Positions 7,329 through 15,800 of a stretch of 51,184 nucleotides of DNA are shown here, in pieces. The notes under the pieces were generated by a model, which was not told the origin of the DNA, did no database searches, and was given only the letters and a program-made list of their open reading frames with translations. The stretch spans positions 1-51,184 of the forward strand of contig CAAFLG010000032.1 in the NCBI GenBank assembly GCA_900763705.1, read 5' to 3'. This stretch comes from an uncultured Oscillospiraceae bacterium. Its GTDB lineage: Bacteria > Bacillota > Clostridia > Oscillospirales > Oscillospiraceae. The position numbers and the translations under genes are program-made. Numbering within the stretch: position 1 is the stretch's first letter; the number at the start of each line of letters is the position of its first letter.

Positions 7329-7967
7329 ATGAAACTGATTTTATTGGGCGCTCCGGGCGCTGGCAAGGGCACACAGGCCGCTGTCATTTCCCGTGAGCTT
7401 GGGATCCCTGCGATTTCCACCGGTAACATTCTCCGCGCGGCGATTCAGGAAGGAACGCCTACGGGAATGAAGGCCAAAGCCTATATGGATGAAGGCCATC
7501 TGGTTCCCGATGAGGTCATCATCGGCATCATCAAAGAGCGGCTCGCCGAGCCTGACTGCGAAAAGGGCTACATCCTCGACGGTGTGCCCCGCACGATCGC
7601 TCAGGCGGAGGCTCTTGAAGCAGCCGGTATCAAGTTCGATCATGTCGTTTCCATGGAGGTCGCAGATGCGACCATCATGGAGCGCATGAGCGGGCGCAGG
7701 GTGTGCAGCAAGTGCGGCGCAAGCTACCATGTGGTAGCGGTCCCGCCGAAAGTCGAAGGCGTCTGCGATGTCTGCGGCGGCGAGCTTGTTGTGCGCAAGG
7801 ACGATAAACCCGAGACGGTCCGGAACCGCCTTGCGGTCTATCATAGGGAGACAGAACCGCTCAAGGATTTCTACCGCGAGCGCGGGGTTTTGTATCCCGT
7901 GGAGGACATGGGGCCGGTAGACGCCACCTCCAAAGCGATCCTCGCGATCCTGAGACAGGATGGTTGA
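7329..7967 (+). CDS. adk: Adenylate kinase (zinc-binding lid)
   Basis: Interconverts ATP + AMP and 2 ADP in the cytoplasm. It is 212 residues, the long-lid form. The P-loop GAPGAGKGTQA is near the N-terminus. The AMP-binding STGNILRAAI and the nucleotide-binding DGVPRTIAQAEAL follow. The lid has CSKCG and CDVCG, a four-Cys zinc site usual in Gram-positive bacteria. It lies between secY and map in the usual clostridial order. Confidence 0.97.
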   Translation: MKLILLGAPGAGKGTQAAVISRELGIPAISTGNILRAAIQEGTPTGMKAKAYMDEGHLVPDEVIIGIIKERLAEPDCEKGYILDGVPRTIAQAEALEAAGIKFDHVVSMEVADATIMERMSGRRVCSKCGASYHVVAVPPKVEGVCDVCGGELVVRKDDKPETVRNRLAVYHRETEPLKDFYRERGVLYPVEDMGPVDATSKAILAILRQDG

Positions 7968-7970
7968 TCT

Positions 7971-8723
7971 ATGATCATTGTGAAATCAGAGCGCGAGATC
8001 GAACTGATGCGCCGAGCGGGAAAGATTACCGCGGCTGCCCGTGCGTTAGCAGGGGAAATGGTAAAGCCCGGCGTAACAACCCACGAAATTGACAAAGCAG
8101 TGTTCCATTTCATTCGTTCGCAGGGCGCCCAGCCGTCGTTTCTGAATTACAACGGCTATCCCGCCAGCGTGTGCGTGTCCGTCAATGACGAGATTATCCA
8201 CGGTATCCCGGGTCCCCGGGTGCTCAAAGAGGGCGATATCGTCAGCGTGGACGTGGGCGCGTACATCGGCGGCTTCCACGGCGACTGCGCAGCCACCTTC
8301 GCCTGCGGAAAAATCTCCGAAGAGGCGCAGCGGCTGATCGACGTGACCCGTCAGAGCTTTTTTGAGGGGATCGCGCAGGCCCGCGAGGGCAATCGCATCT
8401 CCGATATCTCCCACGCCGTGCAGGCGTATGTGGAGGCGAACGGCTTCTCCGTCGTGCGTGAATATGTCGGCCATGGCGTCGGCAGAGACATGCACGAAGC
8501 GCCCGAGATCCCCAACTACGGGGCACCGGGGCACGGACCCAAGCTGATCCGCGGCATGACGCTTGCGGTCGAACCGATGGTAAACGCAGGCACCGCGGCC
8601 ATCCGCCAGATGAGCGATGGTTGGACCGTCAAGACCCGTGACGGCAAGTACGCGGCGCACTACGAAAACACGATTCTCGTCACCGACGGTGAGCCGGAAA
8701 TTCTGACGGCTCCCGCACCTTGA
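7971..8723 (+). CDS. map: Methionine aminopeptidase, type I
   Basis: Removes the initiator methionine from new proteins using two divalent metal ions. It is 250 residues. The pita-bread fold blocks are present: NGYPASVCVSVNDEIIHGIP, DVGAYIGGFHGDCAATFACG (metal-ligand Asp residues), GHGVGRDMHEAPEIPNYG (His ligand) and the closing AVEPMVNAG and HYENTILVTDGEPEILT (Glu ligands). It follows adk by 3 bases and is probably cotranscribed with it. Confidence 0.97.
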   Translation: MIIVKSEREIELMRRAGKITAAARALAGEMVKPGVTTHEIDKAVFHFIRSQGAQPSFLNYNGYPASVCVSVNDEIIHGIPGPRVLKEGDIVSVDVGAYIGGFHGDCAATFACGKISEEAQRLIDVTRQSFFEGIAQAREGNRISDISHAVQAYVEANGFSVVREYVGHGVGRDMHEAPEIPNYGAPGHGPKLIRGMTLAVEPMVNAGTAAIRQMSDGWTVKTRDGKYAAHYENTILVTDGEPEILTAPAP

Positions 8724-8735
8724 GAGAGAAACGCC

Positions 8736-9014
8736 ATGGACATTGCGAATCTTGTTCAAGCAACTGCCGGCAGAGAACAGGGCAAATACTTCTTTGTGCT
8801 GGAAACAGACGGGGAGTACCTGCTGCTGGCCGACGGCAAGAGCCGGAAGATCGAAGCGCCGAAGCGGAAAAAGCAAAAGCATGTCCGCTTCATCGCCGAG
8901 GACTGCGACTCTGTCGCCGAGAAGATCAGAAGCAAGGAAAAAATCACAAACAGTGAGCTTCGTAAAGCCATCGCCGCATACAGCGGCAAGGAAAATCCGG
9001 ACCAGGAGGGATAA
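8736..9014 (+). CDS. KOW-domain RNA-binding protein (L14e/L27e-like)
   Basis: A 92-residue protein with a KOW-like beta-barrel at residues 1-45 (GREQGKYFFVLETDGEYLLLADG) and a basic patch (PKRKKQKHVRF). It ends in a charged helix. Small KOW proteins of this type occur between map and infA in many clostridia and are annotated as ribosomal L14e/L27e-like; their exact role is not established. The position among translation genes, 3 bases before infA, suggests a ribosome or RNA role. The function is inference. Confidence 0.8.
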   Translation: MDIANLVQATAGREQGKYFFVLETDGEYLLLADGKSRKIEAPKRKKQKHVRFIAEDCDSVAEKIRSKEKITNSELRKAIAAYSGKENPDQEG

Positions 9015-9017
9015 CAC

Positions 9018-9236
9018 TTGGCAAAATCCGACATGATTGAAGTGGAAGGCGTTGTCGTTGAGGCCATGCCCAACACCACATTCCAAGTAGACATTGGAAA
9101 TGGTCACACGATCTTAGCGCATATTTCCGGAAAGCTCAGAATGAATTTCATCAGGATTCTGCCCGGTGACAAGGTCACGGTGGAGATGTCTCCCTATGAC
9201 CTGACCCGCGGCCGAATTACCTGGCGTACTAAGTAA
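9018..9236 (+). CDS. infA: Translation initiation factor IF-1
   Basis: A 72-residue OB-fold protein that binds the ribosomal A site during initiation. The start is TTG at 9018, with AGGAGGG at 9004-9010. It begins MAKSDMIEVEGVVVEAMPN and has the signature region GHTILAHISGKLRMNFIRILPGD and the end YDLTRGRITWR. The rare TTG start may hold down expression relative to the ribosomal proteins around it. Confidence 0.96.
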   Translation: MAKSDMIEVEGVVVEAMPNTTFQVDIGNGHTILAHISGKLRMNFIRILPGDKVTVEMSPYDLTRGRITWRTK

Positions 9237-9251
9237 TGGAGGTTTATCGAC

Positions 9252-9365
9252 ATGAAAGTAAGACCGTCCGTGAAGCCCATGTGCGAAAAGTGCAAGGTCA
9301 TTCGTCGTAAAGGCCGTGTTATGGTCATTTGCGAGAATCCCAAGCACAAGCAGCGCCAGGGCTAA
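9252..9365 (+). CDS. rpmJ: 50S ribosomal protein L36
   Basis: A 37-residue protein, MKVRPSVKPMCEKCKVIRR and onward, ending NPKHKQRQG. Cys11, Cys14, Cys27 and His32 form the zinc ribbon of the C+ type. TGGAGG at 9237-9242 is the ribosome binding site. The gene is short but complete, and its position between infA and rpsM is standard. Confidence 0.96.
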   Translation: MKVRPSVKPMCEKCKVIRRKGRVMVICENPKHKQRQG

Positions 9366-9388
9366 GACTTAATTGGAGGTTAAAAAGT

Positions 9389-9757
9389 ATGGCACGTATT
9401 GCCGGTATTGACCTGCCCAAGGATAAGCGAATCGAAATCGGTTTGACTTACATCTATGGTATTGGCAGAAAGAGTGCTCAGGATATCCTGGCACAGACAG
9501 GCGTGAACCCCGACACCCGCGTGAAGGATCTGACCGATGAAGACGAAGCCAAGCTTCGTGAGGCCATCGACCACAGCTACATTGTGGAAGGCGACCTTCG
9601 CCGTCAGACCGCGCTCGACATCAAGCGTCTGAGCGAGATCGGCTGCTATCGCGGCACCCGTCATCGCCGCAGCCTGCCCGTTCGCGGCCAGCGCAGCAAG
9701 ACCAACGCTCGTACCCGCAAGGGCCCCAAGAAGACCATTGCGAACAAGAAGAAGTAA
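9389..9757 (+). CDS. rpsM: 30S ribosomal protein S13
   Basis: S13 sits in the 30S head and contacts P-site tRNA and L5. I chose the ATG at 9389 (MARIAGIDLPKDKRIEIGL) after TGGAGG at 9374-9379. The longer in-frame extension from 9329 overlaps rpmJ and is not family sequence. It is 122 residues with the helix-hairpin-helix YIYGIGRKSAQDIL and the basic tail RGQRSKTNARTRKGPKK. Confidence 0.96.
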   Translation: MARIAGIDLPKDKRIEIGLTYIYGIGRKSAQDILAQTGVNPDTRVKDLTDEDEAKLREAIDHSYIVEGDLRRQTALDIKRLSEIGCYRGTRHRRSLPVRGQRSKTNARTRKGPKKTIANKKK

Positions 9758-9773
9758 GGAGGGAGAATAGAAT

Positions 9774-10181
9774 ATGGCAGCAAATAATGCTAAAACCGGT
9801 AAGAAGGTTATCCGCCGTCGTCGCGAAAAGAAGAACGTCGAACGTGGTCAGGTTCATATTCGTTCCTCCTTCAACAACACCATGGTCACGGTGACCGATA
9901 CGCAGGGCAACGCCCTCTCCTGGGCTTCCTCCGGCGGCCTCGGTTTCCGCGGCAGCAAGAAGTCCACTCCGTTCGCTGCTCAGAGCGCCGCTGAGACGGC
10001 CGCTACCGCTGCGATGGAGCACGGCCTGAAGACGGTCGAGGTCTTTGTTAAGGGCCCCGGTCAGGGTCGTGAAGCTGCGATCCGTGCCCTGCAGGCTGTC
10101 GGCCTGGAGGTCACCATGATCAAGGACGTCACGCCCATCCCGCACAACGGCTGCCGTCCCCCGAAGCGCCGTCGCGTGTAA
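9774..10181 (+). CDS. rpsK: 30S ribosomal protein S11
   Basis: S11 lies on the 30S platform by the E site. It is 135 residues. Blocks VHIRSSFNNTMVTVTDTQGN, SSGGLGFRGSKKSTPFAAQ and the end IKDVTPIPHNGCRPPKRRRV are diagnostic. TAAGGAGGG at 9755-9763 overlaps the rpsM stop and is the ribosome binding site. Confidence 0.98.
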   Translation: MAANNAKTGKKVIRRRREKKNVERGQVHIRSSFNNTMVTVTDTQGNALSWASSGGLGFRGSKKSTPFAAQSAAETAATAAMEHGLKTVEVFVKGPGQGREAAIRALQAVGLEVTMIKDVTPIPHNGCRPPKRRRV

Positions 10182-10206
10182 TCGAAAGAGGAGGTAAAAA
10201 AGCAAT

Positions 10207-10809
10207 ATGGCAAAGAATATGCAGCCGATCGCCAAGCGCTGCAAGGCTTTGGGCATTTCTCCTGCTGTCATGGGCTATGCGAAGAAGACCACGAATCGCA
10301 ACCCCGGCAGCCAGATGAAGAAGAAAAAGAGTGAATACAGCCTTCAGCTCGCTGAGAAGCAGAAGGTCAAGTTCATCTACGGTATCCTCGAAAAGCAGTT
10401 CCGCGGTTACTACGAGGCCGCCGCTGCCGCCCCCGGCAAGACCGGTGACAACCTGCTCGTTACGGTTGAGCGCCGTCTGGATAACGTCGTTTACCGCATG
10501 GGCTTTGCGATGACCCGCCGTCAGGCTCGTCAGCTCGTCAGCCATGCTCACTTCACCGTGAACGGCAAGAAGGTCAACATTCCGTCCTACCTCGTGAAGG
10601 CCGGCGATGTGATCGAGGTCGCGGAGAGCAGCCGCTCTACCGAGGTCTTCAAGCGCCTGATGGGTCAGGATGCCCCCGTGTTCGTGGTGCCTACCTGGAT
10701 GGAGCGCGATAAGAACAGCCTCAAGGGCACCGTGGTTCGTCTTCCCGCCCGCGAAGAGATTGATGTTCCCGTTGAGGAGCACCTCATCGTTGAGTTGTAC
10801 TCCAAGTAA
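10207..10809 (+). CDS. rpsD: 30S ribosomal protein S4
   Basis: S4 is a primary 16S-binding assembly protein and fidelity factor. It is 200 residues. The N-terminal domain lacks the CxxC pairs, so it is the zinc-free form. The S4 RNA-binding domain is clear (RLDNVVYRMGFAMTRRQARQ, VNGKKVNIPSYLVKAGDVIEV). AGAGGAGG at 10187-10194 is the ribosome binding site. An 81-base gap to rpoA follows, the second widest in the cluster. Confidence 0.97.
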   Translation: MAKNMQPIAKRCKALGISPAVMGYAKKTTNRNPGSQMKKKKSEYSLQLAEKQKVKFIYGILEKQFRGYYEAAAAAPGKTGDNLLVTVERRLDNVVYRMGFAMTRRQARQLVSHAHFTVNGKKVNIPSYLVKAGDVIEVAESSRSTEVFKRLMGQDAPVFVVPTWMERDKNSLKGTVVRLPAREEIDVPVEEHLIVELYSK

Positions 10810-10890
10810 TCGGCGGCGAGCCCTCAACAGACACACGCAGAATTTTGGTGTGGACTTTGAGACCACAGAATGGAATAGGAGGGTAACTGC

Positions 10891-11844
10891 ATGATTGAAA
10901 TCGAAAAGCCCAAGATCGAGTGTACGGAAGATCCCGCCAACGGCTCGTACGGCAAGTTTATCGTTGAGCCTCTTGAGCGCGGCTACGGCATCACGCTGGG
11001 CAATGCGCTTCGCCGCATTATGCTCTCGTCCCTGCCCGGCACCGCGGCGACCTCTATCAAGATCGCCGGCGTGCAGCACGAGTTCACCACCATCCCCGGC
11101 GTTAAGGAGGATGTGACGGAGATCGTGCTCAACGTCAAGAGCCTCATCACCCGCCTGCACAATACCGACGGCATCAAGACCGTCTATATTGAAGCGGTCG
11201 GTCCCTGCGAGGTCACGGCGGGCGACATCAAGTGCGACAGCGAGGTCGAGGTCCTCAATCCGGACCTGCACATCGCCACGCTTGACGCCGGCGCGACGCT
11301 CAACATGGAGCTGACGCTCTCCCACGGCCGCGGCTATGTTTCCGCCGACCGCAACAAGAGCGCGCAGACCGCCATCGGCGTCATCCCCGTCGACTCCATC
11401 TACACGCCCGTATACAAGGTCAACTACACGGTGGAAAACACCCGCGTGGGCAACATGACCGACTTCGATAAGCTGACGCTTGAGGTCTGGACCGATGGTA
11501 CCATCACCCCGCGTGATGCCGTCTCCCTCGGTGCCAAGATCCTCTGCGACCACTTCTCCCTCTTCACCGACCTTTCCGATGCGATGGGCAGCCGCTCCAC
11601 CGTTGTCGAGAAGGCGGAGGCGCAGCGCGACAAGGTGCTCGAGCTGACGATCGAGGAGCTCGATCTCAGCGTGCGCAGCTTCAACTGCCTCAAGCGCGCC
11701 AATATCAACACGGTCGAGGATCTGATTTCCAAGACCGAGGACGATATGATGAAGGTGAGAAACCTCGGCCGCAAGAGTCTCGAAGAGGTCATCAACAAGC
11801 TGGCAATGATGGGCCTGTCCCTCGCCAGCGAAGAAAACAACTAA
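10891..11844 (+). CDS. rpoA: DNA-directed RNA polymerase subunit alpha
   Basis: Alpha subunit; its dimer nucleates RNA polymerase assembly. It is 317 residues. The N-terminal domain has ERGYGITLGNALRRIMLSSL, ITRLHNTDGI and HGRGYVSADRN. The C-terminal domain at about 245-310 has the DNA- and activator-binding helices (LSVRSFNCLKRANINTVEDL, RNLGRKSLEEVINKL). AGGAGGG at 10878-10884 is the ribosome binding site. Confidence 0.98.
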   Translation: MIEIEKPKIECTEDPANGSYGKFIVEPLERGYGITLGNALRRIMLSSLPGTAATSIKIAGVQHEFTTIPGVKEDVTEIVLNVKSLITRLHNTDGIKTVYIEAVGPCEVTAGDIKCDSEVEVLNPDLHIATLDAGATLNMELTLSHGRGYVSADRNKSAQTAIGVIPVDSIYTPVYKVNYTVENTRVGNMTDFDKLTLEVWTDGTITPRDAVSLGAKILCDHFSLFTDLSDAMGSRSTVVEKAEAQRDKVLELTIEELDLSVRSFNCLKRANINTVEDLISKTEDDMMKVRNLGRKSLEEVINKLAMMGLSLASEENN

Positions 11845-11913
11845 TGACCGAACCCCTACGCCCACGCGTAGAACGACGGCCGACAACTTATCCTTACAAG
11901 GAGGAAAACCAAT

Positions 11914-12255
11914 ATGCCCGGAACTCGTAAGCTCGGTAAGACTACCGACCAGCGTATGGCGATGCTCCGTCAGCAGGTCACCGATTTCCTGGATAACGGC
12001 AAGATGGAGACTACGGTCACCCGTGCCAAGGAAATCAAGCCCATGGCTGAGAAGATGATCACCCTCGGCAAGAAGGGCGATCTGGCGGCTTACCGTCAGG
12101 CGATGAGCTTCATCACCCGTGAAGACGTCTGCAAGAAGCTGTTCAAGGAGATCGCTCCCGGCTATGCTGAGCGCAACGGCGGTTACACCCGCATCGTTCG
12201 CACCGGCGTCCGCCGCGGCGACGCTGCCGAGACCGCGATGATCGAGCTGGTGTAA
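11914..12255 (+). CDS. rplQ: 50S ribosomal protein L17
   Basis: L17 is a large-subunit protein near the exit tunnel. It is 113 residues, the short bacterial form. It begins MPGTRKLGKTTDQRMAMLRQ and holds TTVTRAKEIKPMAEKMITLGK and the end GDAAETAMIELV. AAGGAGG at 11898-11904 is the ribosome binding site. It is the last gene of the cluster and is followed by a strong terminator. Confidence 0.97.
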   Translation: MPGTRKLGKTTDQRMAMLRQQVTDFLDNGKMETTVTRAKEIKPMAEKMITLGKKGDLAAYRQAMSFITREDVCKKLFKEIAPGYAERNGGYTRIVRTGVRRGDAAETAMIELV

Positions 12256-12291
12256 GCCAGCCCCATCGCAGCCTGAGCGCTGAATAAAAAT

Positions 12292-12341
12292 AAAAAGCCC
12301 TTTTGTGTGGTAGATCGCGAAACCATACAAAAGGGCTTTTT
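12292..12341 (+). terminator. Terminator of the ribosomal protein operon
   Basis: A near-perfect 20-base-pair stem. AAAAAGCCCTTTTGT pairs with ACAAAAGGGCTTTTT, and the GTGGT/ACCAT extension includes one G-U pair. The loop is about 9 bases and the 3' arm ends in a T run. The A run at the 5' end allows it to work in both directions. It lies 36 bases after rplQ. Confidence 0.9.
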
Positions 12342-12413
12342 ACTATGCAAAAAACGAAAATGGTGCGCAAGAGGGCGAGCACTGCTTTTCCGCTTCTCCT
12401 GCCCAAAGGCAAG

Positions 12414-12447
12414 AAAAAACGCCGAAGCGATTGCTTCGGCGTTTTTT
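12414..12447. terminator. Bidirectional terminator between rplQ and secG
   Basis: A perfect stem GCCGAAGC/GCTTCGGC with loop GATT is flanked by A6 on the left and T6 on the right. The A/T symmetry makes it a good terminator for both strands. It ends secG transcription, which is leftward, and backs up the operon terminator just upstream. Confidence 0.88.
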
Positions 12448-12465
12448 GATCGAAAGAGCGATCTC

Positions 12466-12693
12466 TTACAGCATGTTCAGCACGAGCGTCAGGACGATGA
12501 ACGCAGCGCCGACCCACTTGGTGGCACGCGCAAGACGGGCATCCGTGCTCTTGGCCTTGTTCTTGGCCATGAAGGAATCGGCAACGCCGCCGATCGCACC
12601 GCTCAGGCCGGCGGACTTGCCGCTCTGGAAGAGGACAATGCCGATGACGATCAGACCGCAGAGGAGCTGAAGAATCGTAATGAATAAAGTCAT
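12466..12693 (-). CDS. secG: Preprotein translocase subunit SecG
   Basis: Accessory SecYEG subunit that eases SecA-driven export. It is 75 residues with two membrane helices: MTLFITILQLLCGLIVIGIV and the C-terminal GAAFIVLTLVLNML. The cytoplasmic loop contains QSGKSAGLSGAIGG, typical of SecG. The ATG at 12693 lies after AGGAGGT-type GGAGGT (12701-12706 on this strand); the longer in-frame extension upstream runs through its promoter. Confidence 0.93.
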   Translation of the reverse strand: MTLFITILQLLCGLIVIGIVLFQSGKSAGLSGAIGGVADSFMAKNKAKSTDARLARATKWVGAAFIVLTLVLNML

Positions 12694-12741
12694 GTTGAAA
12701 ACCTCCAAATTGTTGAACGTGACGCTCACGCTATATTCACA

Positions 12742-12777
12742 GGTACTCATAGTACCATAGAAAGTGCCGAAAAGCAA
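12742..12777 (-). promoter_or_regulatory. secG promoter with palindrome
   Basis: Reading leftward, TTGCTT (12772-12777) and TACTAT (12749-12754) are 17 bases apart, a good sigma-A layout. A perfect inverted repeat GGTACT-CAT-AGTACC (12742-12756) covers the -10 box and the bases just after it. It could be an operator or simply a start-site hairpin. Confidence 0.6.
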
Positions 12778-12810
12778 GAGAATTTTTCAATTTCTGCCGT
12801 CCTGAAGCGC

Positions 12811-15800
12811 TCAGAGCATTGCGACCTTGGTCCGCGGCAGGCTGCGGGAGGGAGCGGCGGGCTTCTGCGGCTTTTTCGGCGGTTCGGCGTCTTCGCGCAG
12901 TGCGCGCTGCGCCGAGGTGAGCATCAGCTTGATGCGGTTGAGCTGGTTCACTTCGCTCGCGCCGGGGTCATAGTCCACGGCGACGATGTTCGCGCCGGGA
13001 TAGGCCGCGCGCAGCGCCTTGATGACACCCTTGCCGACGACATGGTTGGGAAGGCAGGCAAAGGGCTGGATGCACACGATGTTCGGCGTGCCGGAGGTGA
13101 TAAGCTCCGCCATTTCGCCCGCGAGGAACCAACCCTCGCCATACTGGTTGCCGATCGAGAGGAAGGGCTTGGCGAGTTCGGCGACATGGCCGATGGCCAT
13201 GGGCGGGTCAAAGCGCTTGCTGGCAGCGAGGGCTTCGATCGCCGGGCGGCGCATCCGCTGAAGTGCCGGGATGCCGAGCTTTGCGGCGGCCGAAGCTGTC
13301 CACCCCTTGCCGAGGTGCGTGTGCTTGTAGTCCTGCTCGTAGATGGTCGCGGCGAAGAAATCGAGAAGGTCAGGCACGACCGCCTCCGCGCCCTCGCGCT
13401 CCAAAAGCTCAACGAGGTGGTTGTTTGCAAGCGGCATGTACTTGACAAGGATCTCGCCGACCACGCCGACGCGCGGCTTTCTGAGCGTTTCATCGATGGG
13501 GAAAGCGTCAAAATCCTCCACGATGCCGCGGCAGAGCTGGGCGTAGCTGTACTTCGGGTGCGCGCCTGTGAGGGACTCGATGCAGATGTCGCGCCACTTG
13601 TGGTGCAGCGCGTTCGCGCTGCCCTGTGTAAGCTCGTAGGGCCGCACGCGGTACAAACAGCGCATCAGCACATCGCCGAGCACGATGCCGCGCGCCGCCG
13701 TGAGCAGCAGCGCGGGCGAAACGCGGAAGCCCTCGTTCGTCTCCATGCCGTTGGCGTTGAGCGAGATGACGGGGATGTGCTCCAGCCCCGCCTTTTTGAG
13801 CGCGCGGCGGATGAAAGCGATGTAGTTGCTCGCGCGGCAGCAGCCGCCGGTCTGCGACATGATGAGGGCGAGATGGTCGGTGTCGTAGCGGCCGGAGGTC
13901 ACCGCCTCCATCAGCTGGCCGACCGCCGTGATCGAGGGGAAGCAGGCGTCGTTGTTGACATATTTGAGGCCAACGTCGATGGCGTTGCGGTCGTCGTTTT
14001 TCAGCACCTCAAAGTTGTAGCCATAGTGGCGGAAGATGGGCTCCAATAGGTCAAAGTGGATGGGGCTCATCTGGGGGGCGAGGATGGTGTAGCGCTCGCG
14101 CTGCATCTCCTTGGTGTAGTGGACGCGCTCATAGGGCTTGACGTGCGCAGTCGAATGGATGCCGCGCTCGCGCCGCATGGCGACGGCGGCGAGCAGCGAG
14201 CGGATGCGGATACGCACCGCGCCGAGATTGTTCACCTCGTCGATCTTGAGGCAGGTGTAGAGCTTGCCGCCCTGCTCCAAAAGCTCGCAGACCTGGTCGG
14301 TCGTGACGGCGTCGAGTCCGCAGCCGAAGGAGTTGAGCTGGACGAGCTCAAGATCGTCGCGGCCGCAGACGAATTCCGCCGCCGTGTAGAGCCGCGAGTG
14401 ATAGACCCACTGGTCGTTCACGCGCACGGGGCGCTTGGGCGTAAAGTCGATGGGCAGGCAGTCCTCGGTCAGCACCGTGAGGCCGTAGGCCGCGATCAGC
14501 TCGGGGATGCCGTGGTTGATCTCGGGGTCGACGTGGTAGGGACGTCCGGCGAGCACAATGCCGCTGCCGCCATTTTTCTCCATCTCGGCGAGCGCCCTCG
14601 CGCCCGCGGCGCGGATGTCGGCCTTGGCGCGCTGCTGCTCCTCCCAGGCAAGGTGCGCGGCGCGGCGCGTTTCCTTTTCGGGAATGTCCCAGACCTCGCG
14701 GCAGAACTGCGCGAGGCGGTCCGCCGCGATCTTCTCGCTCGTGAAGGCGAGGAAGGGGCGCAGGTAGCGCACCGAGCCGTCGGTCACGCCCTCAACGTTA
14801 TTCTTGATGTTCTCGGGGTAGGAGACGACGATGGGGCAGTTGTAGTGGTTCTGCGCGCCCGGCACCTCCTGATGCTCATAGAACACGCAGGGGTGGAAAA
14901 TGGTCTTGAGACCGTGGTCGATGAGCCACTGGGCGTGGCCGTGCGCGAGCTTTGCAGGATAGCACTCGGACTCCGAGGGGATGCTCTCCATGCCCAGCTC
15001 ATAGAGTGCGCGCGTGGAGAAGGGCGAGAGCACGACGCGGAAGCCCAGATTGCGGAAGAACGTCGCCCAGTAGGGGTAGTTTTCGTACATATTCAGCACG
15101 CGCGGAATGCCGATCTCACCGCGCGGCGCGTTTTCCGGCTCGAGCGGGGGATAGGCGAACATCCGCTCGCGCTTGTAGGCAAAGAGATTCTCGCCGCTTC
15201 TCGTGCTGCTTTCGCCGCGCAGAGCCTTTTCGCAGCGGTTGCCGCTCACATGACGCCGCCCGCCGGGGAAGATACTGACGGTGAGCATGCAGTGATTCTG
15301 GCAGCCCTGGCAGCGCGCGGTCGAGGTCTTGTAGGTCAGCGCTTCAATGTCCGCAAGCGGCAGCATCGTGCTCTTCTGCCCGTGATAGCGCTCGCGCGCG
15401 AGCAGCGCCGCGCCGAAGGCACCCATGATGCCCGCAATGTCGGGGCAGGTGACCTTTGCGCCGGAGATGCGCTCAAACGCGCGCAGCACGGCCTCATTGA
15501 AGAACGTGCCGCCCTGCACGACAACGTGCGAGCCGAGCTCGCTCGCGTCGGAGAGCTTGATGACCTTATAGAGCGCGTTTTTGATGACGGAGTAGGCAAG
15601 ACCCGCCGAGATATCGGACACACTCGCGCCCTCCTTCTGCGCCTGCTTGACGTTGGAGTTCATAAACACCGTGCAGCGCGTGCCGAGATCCACGGGGGCC
15701 TTGGCAAAGAGCGCCTCATGCGCGAACTCCTGCGCCGTCATGCCGAGGGAGTTGGCAAAGTTTTCAAGGAACGAGCCGCAGCCGGACGAGCAGGCTTCGT

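Noticed and set aside
5375..7429. 684-codon minus-strand frame opposite secY
   Set aside because: It is antisense to rpmD, rplO, secY and adk, all of which have intact conserved sequence. Its translation is rich in Asp, His and Leu with no domain.
10129..12330. 733-codon minus-strand frame opposite rpsD-rpoA-rplQ
   Set aside because: It is fully antisense to well-conserved genes and is explained by strong codon bias in them.
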